Positions 1 to 5,758 are shown, numbered from the stretch's first letter. The stretch: 15,507 nt of DNA from CAYJVB01 sp964373575 (GCA_964373575.1 CAYJVB010000017.1:1-15507); one strand, 5' to 3'. Notes: generated by a model from the letters alone, not told the origin. Program-made: numbers and translations.

Positions 1-2
1 TT

Positions 3-54
3 GATTTTGATTAGAGAAAAGTAGAGTTATTATTTAGAATTAGGCAACGGTACC
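3..54. repeat. Left copy of 52-bp terminal inverted repeat
   Basis: This 52-base stretch is the exact reverse complement of the last 52 bases of the window. It ends inward at GGTACC, after which the two copies diverge at once (CGTTTC here; TCAGTA on the other side read in the same direction). Only two extra bases precede it. The sharp edge and perfect identity mean a recent or homogenised repeat. It could be one end of an insertion sequence or miniature element present on both sides, or a repeat at which an assembly stopped. Confidence 0.93.
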
Positions 55-75
55 CGTTTCTCCATTAAACTATAA

Positions 76-104
76 CAGGTTAACCTGCCCAATAGATTTA
101 TATA
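76..104 (+). promoter_or_regulatory. Promoter with palindrome before the winged-helix gene
   Basis: A perfect 12-base palindrome, CAGGTTAACCTG, lies at 76-87. It is followed by a TATA box, TTTATATA, at 97-104. Transcription should start near 125-130, giving the downstream gene (start 154) a short leader. The palindrome sits directly upstream of where the TATA and BRE elements would bind TBP and TFB. It is a plausible operator for the winged-helix protein encoded next door (inference). Confidence 0.5.
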
Positions 105-153
105 GTATTTCTCCAATAATTAGTTTCGTGAAAGTGATGCCGAGCCAATACAA

Positions 154-438
154 TTGTCTGAAAGAAATAGGGAAAACCTGAGGAAAGTATTGCTTAGAGC
201 TTTTAATAGAAATCAAATTCTAATTTTGCAACATATTGAAAATGGTTCTCATTCTTTAACCAGTGCACTAATAGATTTATCAAGAATTTTTAACATTCCC
301 CTCTCCACTTTGAAGCTGAATGTAAGAATCCTAAAAAAATTTGACTTGATAGATTTTGGTAATTCTTCTAATTTCAAAAAACCTAAAATAACGAATTCTG
401 GAAGATTGATATTAGGACTTATAGATAATAGGGCATAA
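154..438 (+). CDS. Small winged-helix DNA-binding protein
   Basis: This 94-residue protein has the layout of a winged helix-turn-helix. Helices around residues 8-28 (LLRAFNRNQILILQHIENG) precede a recognition helix near 48-62 (IPLSTLKLNVRILKKFDLI) and a wing with basic residues (FKKPKITNSGRLIL). The spacing resembles ArsR/MarR-like or replication-initiator-type small archaeal regulators; I cannot name a family. The start is TTG at 154; there is no better in-frame codon, and the frame is closed by a stop at 121. The next gene begins 18 bases after its stop, so the two are probably co-transcribed. The palindrome upstream suggests self-regulation (inference). Confidence 0.72.
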   Translation: MSERNRENLRKVLLRAFNRNQILILQHIENGSHSLTSALIDLSRIFNIPLSTLKLNVRILKKFDLIDFGNSSNFKKPKITNSGRLILGLIDNRA

Positions 439-456
439 GATTCTGGTGATATTTTA

Positions 457-957
457 ATGAAGAGAATAATAATCAACGATGCTGGAGCTGTTCATCCTTT
501 AATGCCGGAGATAAATTACAGTAAAAGAACAAGATTAAGTAGAGCCGTAACCAGAAATGTACTGTGGGCATATGAAAGAACAGACGTTTTGAATGTTCCA
601 CCAATAGTTATTCGTGAATTTAACAACATGTTTGTCGTTTTAGATGGATTAAATCGTTGTGTAACTGCCACTCTTAGAAGAATTCCTTTAAGAGGATGTC
701 AAGTAGAAACAGTTAATGATATTTACCACCATTTACCAGATGAATGTTTACGAAGTTTAGCTGAAGGCATTGACGAATTATCGCCGATTTTTTCTTTGTA
801 TAGCGATGAGGCTATATATATTGAAGGCACTCCCATTGATCGAGCAAAAGAACGTTTGAGAATAGCATTTGAATACACAGCCACTTATGTTAGTATATGT
901 GAAAGATCTGGTGTAAGAACAGTTTATGATTTAGTTGAAAAATATAACAAAAGATGA
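457..957 (+). CDS. ParB/sulfiredoxin-fold protein
   Basis: This 166-residue protein carries a ParB/Srx-like core. Residues 48-63 (PPIVIREFNNMFVVLD) lead into D63-G64-L-N-R67 and then a helix and strand (VTATLRRIPLRGCQV). Members of the superfamily usually read D-G-x-H-R; here the His is Asn, so nuclease or ATPase activity cannot be assumed. The C-terminal half (about 95-166) is helical and unassigned; no DNA-binding HTH like that of true partition ParB is evident. A GGTGA Shine-Dalgarno at 445-449 supports ATG 457. It follows the winged-helix gene by 18 bases, so the two probably form an operon. It may be a DNA-modification or element-maintenance protein; the function is unknown. Confidence 0.65.
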   Translation: MKRIIINDAGAVHPLMPEINYSKRTRLSRAVTRNVLWAYERTDVLNVPPIVIREFNNMFVVLDGLNRCVTATLRRIPLRGCQVETVNDIYHHLPDECLRSLAEGIDELSPIFSLYSDEAIYIEGTPIDRAKERLRIAFEYTATYVSICERSGVRTVYDLVEKYNKR

Positions 958-994
958 TTAATATCTGTCAAAATATAATATTTAAGGTGACTCG

Positions 995-2083
995 GTGGAT
1001 ATAGAAACAAAAATAGATTTAGTAAAAAAGGTTGCTGAAGAGATAATAACAGAACAAGAACTTAGAGAGTTATTGCAAGCCAACGAACATCCTATTGCTT
1101 ATGATGGGTTCGAGCCGTCCGGGGTAGCTCATTTACCGTTTGGCGTATACAGGGCTATAAACCTTCAAGATTTGATAAAGGCAGGAATAAAATTCCGATT
1201 ATGGGTTGCTGATTGGTTTGGTTGGATCAACAATAAAATGGGTGGTGATTTAGAGAAAATAAAAATGGTTGGTGAATATTTCATAGAAGTGTGGAAGGCT
1301 GCTGGAGTGGATATGAATAAAGTTGAAGTTATGTGGACTAGTGATGCTGTAAAAGATCCAGAGTATTGGAAGAAAGTTATTCTCATCGCTAAAAACACTA
1401 CAGTAAAAAGGACGTTAAGATGTTTAACTATAATGGGAAGGAAAGAGGGGGAGATGAAGGAGACAGCTCAATTCTTCTATCCAATGATGCAAACAGCCGA
1501 CATATTTTATTTGAAGGCTGATATATGCCAACTCGGTTTAGATCAAAGACGCGCTAATATGCTTGCAAGAGAGGTGGGACCAAAATTAAATTGGTGGAGG
1601 CCTGTGGTTGTAAGCCACCATATGTTAATGGGGCTAGAGGGTGTTAAAACACCAGAAGGTTATGATGAGAACAAAAAATTTGATGTTGAAATAACTTCAA
1701 AGATGAGCAAAAGCAAACCTGAGTCATGCATATATGTTCACGACTCAAAAGAAGAAATATTAAAAAAAGTCAACAATGCATTCTGTCCAGCTAAAGTTGT
1801 AGAAAACAACCCCGTTCTTGACTATTCGAAACATATCATCTTCAGAAAATTTAATTCCTTGGGGATAAAAAGGCCTTTAAAATTTGGGGGCGCGTTAGAA
1901 ATACAAAGTTATCAAGAACTTGAAGAAAAATTCAGAAAGGGGGAAATACATCCACAAGATTTGAAGCTAGCCGTTGCTGAAAGTTTGGAAGAAATAATCA
2001 GGCCAATAAGACAACACTTTGAAAAGAACAAAAGGGCGAAAGAGTTATACGAATTAGTTAAGAAACAGAAAATTACACGTTAA
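995..2083 (+). CDS. tyrS: Tyrosyl-tRNA synthetase
   Basis: This class I enzyme charges tRNA-Tyr with tyrosine. The 362 residues match the archaeal/eukaryotic short form. Tyrosine-pocket residues align with those known from Methanocaldococcus: Y36, Y162, Q166, D169 and Q184. The HIGH-type motif is the variant H46-L-P-F-G50 and the second signature is K236-M-S-K-S240. The block WINNKMGGDL and the QTADIFY..DQRRANMLARE region are characteristic of the Pyrococcus/plant-like branch. GTG at 995 is chosen for the GGTGA at 986-990. The gene converges on rpoK and the two stop codons overlap. Identification is secure from motifs. Confidence 0.96.
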   Translation: MDIETKIDLVKKVAEEIITEQELRELLQANEHPIAYDGFEPSGVAHLPFGVYRAINLQDLIKAGIKFRLWVADWFGWINNKMGGDLEKIKMVGEYFIEVWKAAGVDMNKVEVMWTSDAVKDPEYWKKVILIAKNTTVKRTLRCLTIMGRKEGEMKETAQFFYPMMQTADIFYLKADICQLGLDQRRANMLAREVGPKLNWWRPVVVSHHMLMGLEGVKTPEGYDENKKFDVEITSKMSKSKPESCIYVHDSKEEILKKVNNAFCPAKVVENNPVLDYSKHIIFRKFNSLGIKRPLKFGGALEIQSYQELEEKFRKGEIHPQDLKLAVAESLEEIIRPIRQHFEKNKRAKELYELVKKQKITR

Positions 2084-2349
2084 TAAATACCTCCGTTATG
2101 GTCTTTCATCCAATTCTTTGCAGCCTGTTTTATGCTAACAATCTCCCTTGAATCGTCTGGCATCGGTCTTTTTATTGTCATAGGAATTTTTACATCTTTG
2201 AACTCTTTTTCAGCGATTTCAATCGGTTCAATCTCTTCTTTGTCTGTTTTAATAAGCAAAGGAGCGCCTAGAGAAATCTGTAATGCTCTAGCCCCAATTA
2301 TTCTGGTAACTTCAAATCTGGTTAGTCTATCTTTTGGCCATTCAGGCAT
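2080..2349 (-). CDS. rpoK: RNA polymerase subunit K (Rpb6-like)
   Basis: RpoK is the archaeal counterpart of eukaryotic Rpb6 and bacterial omega, and clamps the base of the RNA polymerase. The signature LTRFEVTRIIGARALQISLG followed by APLLI is diagnostic. Two in-frame ATGs exist at 2355 and 2349. I chose 2349 (89 residues, starting MPEWPKDRL) because GAGGT at 2362-2358 is well spaced from it and too close to the first. It is the last gene of the minus-strand r-protein/RNA polymerase operon, 66 bases after rpoN, the usual archaeal order. Its stop overlaps the stop of tyrS on the other strand. Confidence 0.94.
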   Translation of the reverse strand: MPEWPKDRLTRFEVTRIIGARALQISLGAPLLIKTDKEEIEPIEIAEKEFKDVKIPMTIKRPMPDDSREIVSIKQAAKNWMKDHNGGIY

Positions 2350-2415
2350 TAACATACACCTCGAAAAAGAGAACGCATATTCCCTATTTTTAGCGGCAAC
2401 ATTTTTAAAGCTTAA

Positions 2416-2613
2416 TTATGTTGGTGTAAAACGTGCTATTTTCTTTAGCAGATCTACATGTCCTAACATTAATGCTCTGCAACAATATCTTTCCAAACCT
2501 AAATCATCTAAAACTTTTTTACCATCTTCACCCTTGTCGATTCTTTTCTTAAAATCTTCCCAAAGATGGCCTACTACTTTGCCACAAGTGAAACATCTAA
2601 CAGGTATGATCAT
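2416..2613 (-). CDS. rpoN: RNA polymerase subunit N (Rpb10-like)
   Basis: A zinc-binding core subunit of archaeal RNA polymerase, homologous to Rpb10. In 65 residues it has the full atypical zinc site: C7-x-x-C10 (PVRCFTCGKVVG) and the adjacent pair C44-C45 (RYCCRALMLGHVDL). The length is normal. ATG at 2613 has GGTGA five bases upstream; that sequence also contains the stop codon of the preceding membrane-protein gene. It is co-transcribed with uS9 upstream and rpoK downstream. The symbol is the archaeal usage, not the bacterial sigma-54 rpoN. Confidence 0.96.
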   Translation of the reverse strand: MIIPVRCFTCGKVVGHLWEDFKKRIDKGEDGKKVLDDLGLERYCCRALMLGHVDLLKKIARFTPT

Positions 2614-2617
2614 TTTT

Positions 2618-2809
2618 TCACCTACGATATATTCTTACCAAAATCAATGCTATCATTAATACTGCAAGTGATATTATTAAAACATTTCTTCCAGTTTCTT
2701 TGTATTTCTTATCTTTTAGGAGCAATAAACCAGCAATAACCCCGGTAGGTAAAGGGTTGAAAACTGATGCGCAATATGCTATAATTTTCAATTTATCACG
2801 ATTTACCAA
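2618..2809 (-). CDS. Small two-span membrane protein inside the r-protein operon
   Basis: A 63-residue protein with two hydrophobic segments: roughly residues 9-29 (AYCASVFNPLPTGVIAGLLL) and 40-60 (NVLIISLAVLMIALILVRIY). A charged loop, KDKKYKETGR, lies between them and the end is basic, RIYRR. The frame stays open upstream into uS9, but the likely start is TTG at 2809, just past the uS9 stop. The uS9 end, AAGGTGA, supplies the ribosome-binding site, and the stop of this gene supplies the one for rpoN, so translation looks tightly coupled. Most archaea have rpoN directly after uS9, so this is an insertion in a very conserved order. No family is recognised. Confidence 0.72.
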   Translation of the reverse strand: MVNRDKLKIIAYCASVFNPLPTGVIAGLLLLKDKKYKETGRNVLIISLAVLMIALILVRIYRR

Positions 2810-2813
2810 AACA

Positions 2814-3254
2814 TCACCTTTTGCTACGTTGCTTGTGTCTTCTAGCGCCTTGTCTAGATCGAGAGGGCTTGTGGGGTTCTGTCCTTCTGTAGTCGTAGAC
2901 AAGCAGATTCCTGTCGTATTCTAACAATTTCTTCTTCAGTTTTTCATCTTTGTAGTACTCAACCAATGCTCTAGCTATGGCTTGTCTTGCCGCGTCAGTC
3001 TGTCCTGAAACACCACCACCATGTACATTAACTTTTATATCAATGTTGTCCATAGGACTATCAGCGATCATTAAAGATTCCCTTATTTTTAATCTAGAAA
3101 ATTCAGGTTCCCACATATCCAATGGCGAATTGTTAATTAGAATTCTTCCGCTACCTGATCTAATTCTAGCTCTAGCCACGGCCTTTTTCCTCTTACCAAC
3201 CGCGAATACTATTTTTTCTTTTTTGACATCGGTCTCGTTCTTTTGTTTTACCAT
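2814..3254 (-). CDS. rps9: 30S ribosomal protein uS9
   Basis: uS9 is a small-subunit head protein whose C-terminal tail reaches the P-site tRNA. The archaeal form is visible: FAVGKRKKAVARARIRSG near the N-terminus, NVHGGGVSGQTDAARQAIAR in the middle, and the basic end SRQGARRHKQRSKR with the closing K-R. The length of 146 is slightly long because of a charged N-terminal extension (MVKQKNETDVKKEK). ATG at 3254 overlaps the last 7 bases of the uL13 gene, a normal coupling. Second half of the uL13-uS9 pair in the operon. Confidence 0.97.
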   Translation of the reverse strand: MVKQKNETDVKKEKIVFAVGKRKKAVARARIRSGSGRILINNSPLDMWEPEFSRLKIRESLMIADSPMDNIDIKVNVHGGGVSGQTDAARQAIARALVEYYKDEKLKKKLLEYDRNLLVYDYRRTEPHKPSRSRQGARRHKQRSKR

Positions 3255-3670
3255 CTTTTCTTTCCACCCAAAGCAATAGATAATTCACCGAGTGTTATGC
3301 TCTTTGTCTTTAATCTACTCACATCAGCTTCCTTTATCTTTAGAAATTCTTTCTTTTTAAATTCGTCAGGTAATCCTATCCAAACCCTTAATCGCTTAAG
3401 TGCTAAACGTCCTTTCTGTTTCTTGTACGGAAGCATACCCCTAATTGTTCTTTTCAACATACTGTTTGGTTGTTTTGGATAAAATGGACCATGAATTGGG
3501 TCACCACGGTGAATTCTTTCTAAATAAAAGTTTTTTGTGTATTTAGGATCTCCTGCAAATATAGCTTTTTCAATATTCACGATATGTATAGTTTCGCCTT
3601 TTAAAAGTTCTTTTGCTATAACTGTCGATAACCTTCCGATAATTTGACCTGTAGCATCGTATATTTTCAT
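3248..3670 (-). CDS. rpl13: 50S ribosomal protein uL13
   Basis: uL13 is an early-assembling large-subunit protein. The family pattern is clear: the start DATGQIIGRLSTVIAKELLKG, the nucleotide-like loop NIEKAIFAGDP, and the core TIRGMLPYKKQKGRLALKRL followed by RVWIGLPDEF. The 140 residues are normal for archaea, which lack some bacterial extensions. ATG at 3670 lies 5 bases after the eL18 stop. The last bases, TGGTAA, overlap the start of uS9. Confidence 0.97.
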   Translation of the reverse strand: MKIYDATGQIIGRLSTVIAKELLKGETIHIVNIEKAIFAGDPKYTKNFYLERIHRGDPIHGPFYPKQPNSMLKRTIRGMLPYKKQKGRLALKRLRVWIGLPDEFKKKEFLKIKEADVSRLKTKSITLGELSIALGGKKRW

Positions 3671-3675
3671 TCAAA

Positions 3676-4041
3676 TCAACTCAGTATTTTTACATTTGTG
3701 CCTTTTGGGTTTCTCTCTACCAGCTCAGATATACTAATTGCATTTGATTTCGTTTCTTTTATCTTTTTTAGTGCTGGTTTTGAAAACTTCCACGCGGATA
3801 TTGTAACAGGTTTTGTTAATTCCCCATAACCGAGTACAACTCCCGGAACAATAACAGTTTCACCTTTTTCAGAAAATCTTTCAATATGCGCTAGGTTTAC
3901 TTCAACCCTTTGTCGTCTTGGTTTGTTCAATTTTTCTGCAATATCCTTAAGGAAAGGACTACTCTTTTCAAAAGATTTTTTTTTGATATATTCAACTAGA
4001 TCTTTCAGTAACGGATTTGTTGGTCCGGTGCGCTTTGACAC
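3676..4041 (-). CDS. rpl18e: 50S ribosomal protein eL18
   Basis: An archaeal/eukaryotic large-subunit protein related to bacterial uL15. Recognisable parts are SKRTGPTNPLLKDLVEYIKK at the start, KPRRQRVEVNLAHIERF in the middle, then VIVPGVVLGYGELTKPVTIS and the end GTNVKILS. The 121 residues match the family. The start is GTG at 4041, with GAGGTG seven bases upstream. It is the first gene of the operon; the rpoD gene that often precedes it in archaea is not here, and a promoter at 4086-4093 starts the unit instead. Confidence 0.95.
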   Translation of the reverse strand: MSKRTGPTNPLLKDLVEYIKKKSFEKSSPFLKDIAEKLNKPRRQRVEVNLAHIERFSEKGETVIVPGVVLGYGELTKPVTISAWKFSKPALKKIKETKSNAISISELVERNPKGTNVKILS

Positions 4042-4085
4042 ATCGCTACACCTCTAAATTCAAGATACACATTAGAATAGATAAA

Positions 4086-4093
4086 CATATAAA
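4086..4093 (-). promoter_or_regulatory. TATA box of the r-protein/RNA polymerase operon
   Basis: On the minus strand the sequence reads GAAAC then TTTTATATG, a good archaeal TATA box with a purine-rich BRE-like stretch before it. Its centre predicts transcription from about 4064, giving eL18 a leader of about 23 bases that contains the GAGGTG ribosome-binding site. Confidence 0.6.
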
Positions 4094-4108
4094 AGTTTCA
4101 TGTACTTT

Positions 4109-4129
4109 AAAAAATAAAAAAATAAAAAA
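4109..4129 (-). terminator. Poly-T terminator after the 59-residue membrane protein
   Basis: On the minus strand this is three runs of 6 or 7 T separated by single A residues, the form archaeal RNA polymerase terminates at without needing a hairpin. It lies just after the small gene ending at 4140 and before the eL18 promoter, so it separates the two transcripts. Confidence 0.6.
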
Positions 4130-4139
4130 TTTACTGGAC

Positions 4140-4319
4140 TTATTTTTTGCCGAACCAGTTCCATAACCCTAATACCAACAATACTACGCCTACTAGATAA
4201 TGTGCGTATACATGCGGTACTACTAGAGAGTTTAATGGCATGCCTGGCGCGACTAATAGTACTAAAAGTCCTAGTACTACCAATAATACATTTTGCCATT
4301 CCATTCCTTTTCCTGCCAT
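4140..4319 (-). CDS. 59-residue two-span membrane protein
   Basis: A short frame, ATG at 4319 to TAA, giving 59 residues. It starts MAGKGMEWQN, has a very hydrophobic segment near 11-24 (VLLVVLGLLVLLVA), a short loop with PGMPLNS, and a second segment near 41-52 (YLVGVVLLVLGLW), ending NWFGKK. Clean codon use, a TATA-like TTTTATTA about 32 bases upstream and a strong poly-T terminator directly after it support a real, separately transcribed gene. The ends point to an integral membrane hairpin with a basic tail inside. No family recognised. Confidence 0.72.
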   Translation of the reverse strand: MAGKGMEWQNVLLVVLGLLVLLVAPGMPLNSLVVPHVYAHYLVGVVLLVLGLWNWFGKK

Positions 4320-4360
4320 ATTTATCTTTTAAGATGTTTGTGAAACACTTAATAAAAAGC

Positions 4361-4556
4361 TTACTTTGCTACTTTAGAGTGGTCTATTTCGGGTTTTGGT
4401 GGTCTGTATAAGTAATCGAATACTTCAATTATTCTTTTGGCCAAATAGGAATTAAACTTAATTCATAAAGATAGAATATGTTCGGACATTTTTGCATAAT
4501 ACTATTTCAAATGCCATTCCTCTATTAGAGTTAGCATAAATCGATATTTCATCCAT
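4361..4556 (-). pseudogene. Broken small reading frames, possible gene remnant
   Basis: Two short minus-strand frames lie here. One runs 4556-4458 (32 residues, MDEISIYANSNRG...) and its ATG overlaps the stop of the preceding tail-copy frame in ATGGATGA. The other runs 4444-4361 from a TTG (27 residues, AKRIIEVFDYLYRPPKPEID...). They are in different frames with stops in all frames between them, so they could be one small gene broken by a frameshift, two tiny genes, or chance. The second has a protein-like composition. I see no other feature in this stretch and cannot assign a function. Confidence 0.3.
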
Positions 4557-4701
4557 CTCTGTCATCCTTTAATTTAGGGAATTCAAAACCGAGTTGTTCA
4601 AACAATTTTTTTTGCTCTGTAGCCTTTTTTCTTCTTTCAAGGGTCTTTCTTGTTCCCTTTGTTTGTCCCTCTCCTTTTTCGAATATACTACCACGAGGCA
4701 A
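4549..4701 (-). pseudogene. Second copy of the basic tail of the neighbouring protein
   Basis: A 50-residue frame beginning at TTG 4701 (LPRGSIFEKG...). It lines up with residues 108-133 of the 162-residue protein encoded just before it: LPxGxI[FY]xxK, then KGTxKxL, then RKKA. It is in the same reading frame as that gene, 15 sense codons after its stop. The DNA is much more diverged than the protein pattern, so the copy is old or has been selected. It may be an independent small basic protein, a decayed partial tandem duplication, or an extension reached by stop readthrough. No good ribosome-binding site precedes the TTG. Confidence 0.45.
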
Positions 4702-4746
4702 AATTGAACAAAAATCCCTTAACAGGTAAAAGAAGAAGGAAATAAT

Positions 4747-5235
4747 TTATTCTTCAGAATCAGAGGCTTCAAGTAATCTTGGCATGTCGTCAAAACTAAG
4801 TTGAAACTTCCCTAATTCACTTCTTCTTTTTCTTCCAGCTTTTTTTCTTGCCAAAAATTTTTTTGTACCTTTTGATTTTTTCCCATCTTTTAAATAGATA
4901 TTTCCGGGAGGTAATTCAGTCATTTTTAGCCACTCATCACCATGGTAAACATCAACACTGTTCAATATATCGTAATCGGATAACATTGAATAAAATTGAG
5001 CTACTTGGATATAATGAAGATCTTTGTCTCCTTCTATATTTGCTCTAGTTATATTCATTTCTTCTAGATATTCTTCCACAACGCGTCGAAGAAGAGTAAA
5101 ATACGCGTCATGACACGACATTGCTTTGACTTCCCTATGAACAGAGCCAATTGGGACCAAATGTGTTCTTCCGTAATAATCTCTGTAAAGTAGGTTTTTT
5201 GATGATAATATTCTAACAAAAAACTTATAAGACAT
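4747..5235 (-). CDS. Conserved-looking unknown protein with basic tail
   Basis: A 162-residue protein of unknown function. The N-terminal part (1-105) looks globular (MSYKFFVRILSSKNLLYRDY..., ...VAQFYSMLSDYDILNSVDVY). It has two Cys-free hydrophobic stretches but no membrane span. Residues 116-140 are a dense Lys/Arg region (KDGKKSKGTKK, RKKAGRKRRSE), followed by an acidic end, EASDSEE. Such tails often contact nucleic acid or ribosomes (inference). ATG at 5235 has no ribosome-binding site, but a TATA-like CTTTATCTTT at 5260-5251 suits a leaderless start. Its basic tail is partly repeated after the stop codon. Confidence 0.7.
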   Translation of the reverse strand: MSYKFFVRILSSKNLLYRDYYGRTHLVPIGSVHREVKAMSCHDAYFTLLRRVVEEYLEEMNITRANIEGDKDLHYIQVAQFYSMLSDYDILNSVDVYHGDEWLKMTELPPGNIYLKDGKKSKGTKKFLARKKAGRKRRSELGKFQLSFDDMPRLLEASDSEE

Positions 5236-5316
5236 TCATAAAATATGTTGAAAGATAAAGTTAAACAATTATTCTCTTCAGTAAAATATTATGCAACATG
5301 CAGACGGGAATTAATA

Positions 5317-5475
5317 TTACATAATATCCAGCGTATCCAAAAGGGCCTTAATTGGTACTAAATCAGGGTGATTGGGATTAGTGGGTAATGATATCATTAA
5401 TCCAGATCCAATCTCACTATCAATTTTATCGGAGTAGCTGGGATAAAATAAAACTATTGACGCCCTGTACGCCAT
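5317..5475 (-). CDS. Small unknown frame, overlaps the frame before it
   Basis: A 52-residue frame starting ATG 5475 (MAYRASIVLFYPSYSDKIDS) and ending ...ALLDTLDIM. It overlaps the upstream frame (5624-5454) by 22 bases in another phase. Together the two would make one globular protein of about 100 residues, so this may be the second half of a frameshifted gene or a coupled gene of its own. The composition is protein-like (YPSYSD, SLPTNPNHPDLVP). No family recognised. Confidence 0.42.
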   Translation of the reverse strand: MAYRASIVLFYPSYSDKIDSEIGSGLMISLPTNPNHPDLVPIKALLDTLDIM

Positions 5476-5624
5476 CGATAAATTCCTATTTCTTCTTCCC
5501 CAAGTTCTCCTTCAACTTTAACTTGTTTCAAGTCAGGTTTGAAGTGATAACAGTCAGGTATATTGTATACTTTCAACTTCTCAACTAAATCTTTCCAGCT
5601 AACATTCGAATATCCGCGTGTCAT
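5454..5624 (-). CDS. Small unknown protein or N-terminal half of a split gene
   Basis: A 56-residue frame, ATG at 5624 to TAG (MTRGYSNVSWKDLVEKLKVY... ending GIYRWRTGRQ). A TATA box centred about 24 bases upstream of the ATG supports a leaderless start and a real gene. It begins just downstream of tRNA-Gly on the same strand. The following frame overlaps it by 22 bases. It has no recognised motif; one Cys and a run of Glu (GELGEEEIG) stand out. Confidence 0.48.
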   Translation of the reverse strand: MTRGYSNVSWKDLVEKLKVYNIPDCYHFKPDLKQVKVEGELGEEEIGIYRWRTGRQ

Positions 5625-5643
5625 GATTCATTTGAAACAGTTG

Positions 5644-5651
5644 ATATATTT
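5644..5651 (-). promoter_or_regulatory. TATA box for the small genes after tRNA-Gly
   Basis: The minus strand reads CTTAAATATATC, with the box AAATATAT here. Its centre is about 24 bases from the ATG at 5624, predicting a leaderless transcript. It lies within 25 bases of the tRNA 3' end, so the tRNA transcript must end or be cut nearby. Confidence 0.5.
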
Positions 5652-5665
5652 AAGCTTTTTTTGAT

Positions 5666-5748
5666 TGCACCAGCCGGGATTCGAACCCGGATTGCAAGCT
5701 TTTTCTTTTATTGGGAAGCTTGAGTCTTGGCCGTTGGACCACTGATGC
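5666..5748 (-). tRNA. tRNA-Gly(CCC) with an 11-nt insertion in the anticodon loop
   Basis: A full cloverleaf: acceptor stem GCATCAG with CTGGTGC and discriminator A73; D-arm GTC...GAC with A14, G18-G19 and A21; anticodon stem CAAGC with GCTTG; T-arm CCGGG-TTCGAAT-CCCGG. CCA is not encoded. The anticodon loop is 18 bases instead of 7. Removing 11 bases (5701-5711, ATAAAAGAAAA) leaves TTCCCAA, anticodon CCC at 5715-5713, with the intron at the canonical 37/38 site. The insert is almost all A and cannot form the standard 4-bp bulge-helix-bulge with the anticodon. A relaxed form is possible: TTC (32-34) pairs with GAA, leaving a three-A bulge before the stem. Confidence 0.9.
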
Positions 5749-5758
5749 ATGAAATCTA

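Noticed and set aside
2132..2659. Long plus-strand open frame of 175 codons
   Set aside because: It is antisense to rpoK and rpoN, whose protein motifs are unmistakable, and its translation is a Ser/Leu-rich shadow with no motif.
4072..4299. 75-codon minus-strand frame over the 59-residue gene
   Set aside because: It runs in another phase through the r-protein promoter and the poly-T terminator and has a shadow-like composition; the 59-residue frame fits promoter, terminator and membrane topology.
4202..4411. Hydrophobic plus-strand frame of 69 codons
   Set aside because: Antisense to the small membrane protein; a hydrophobic pattern is expected from the complement of such a gene, and no promoter or ribosome-binding site is seen.
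5388..5588. 66-codon plus-strand frame
   Set aside because: Antisense to the two short minus-strand frames, with a Phe/Ser/Leu-rich shadow composition and no start signal.
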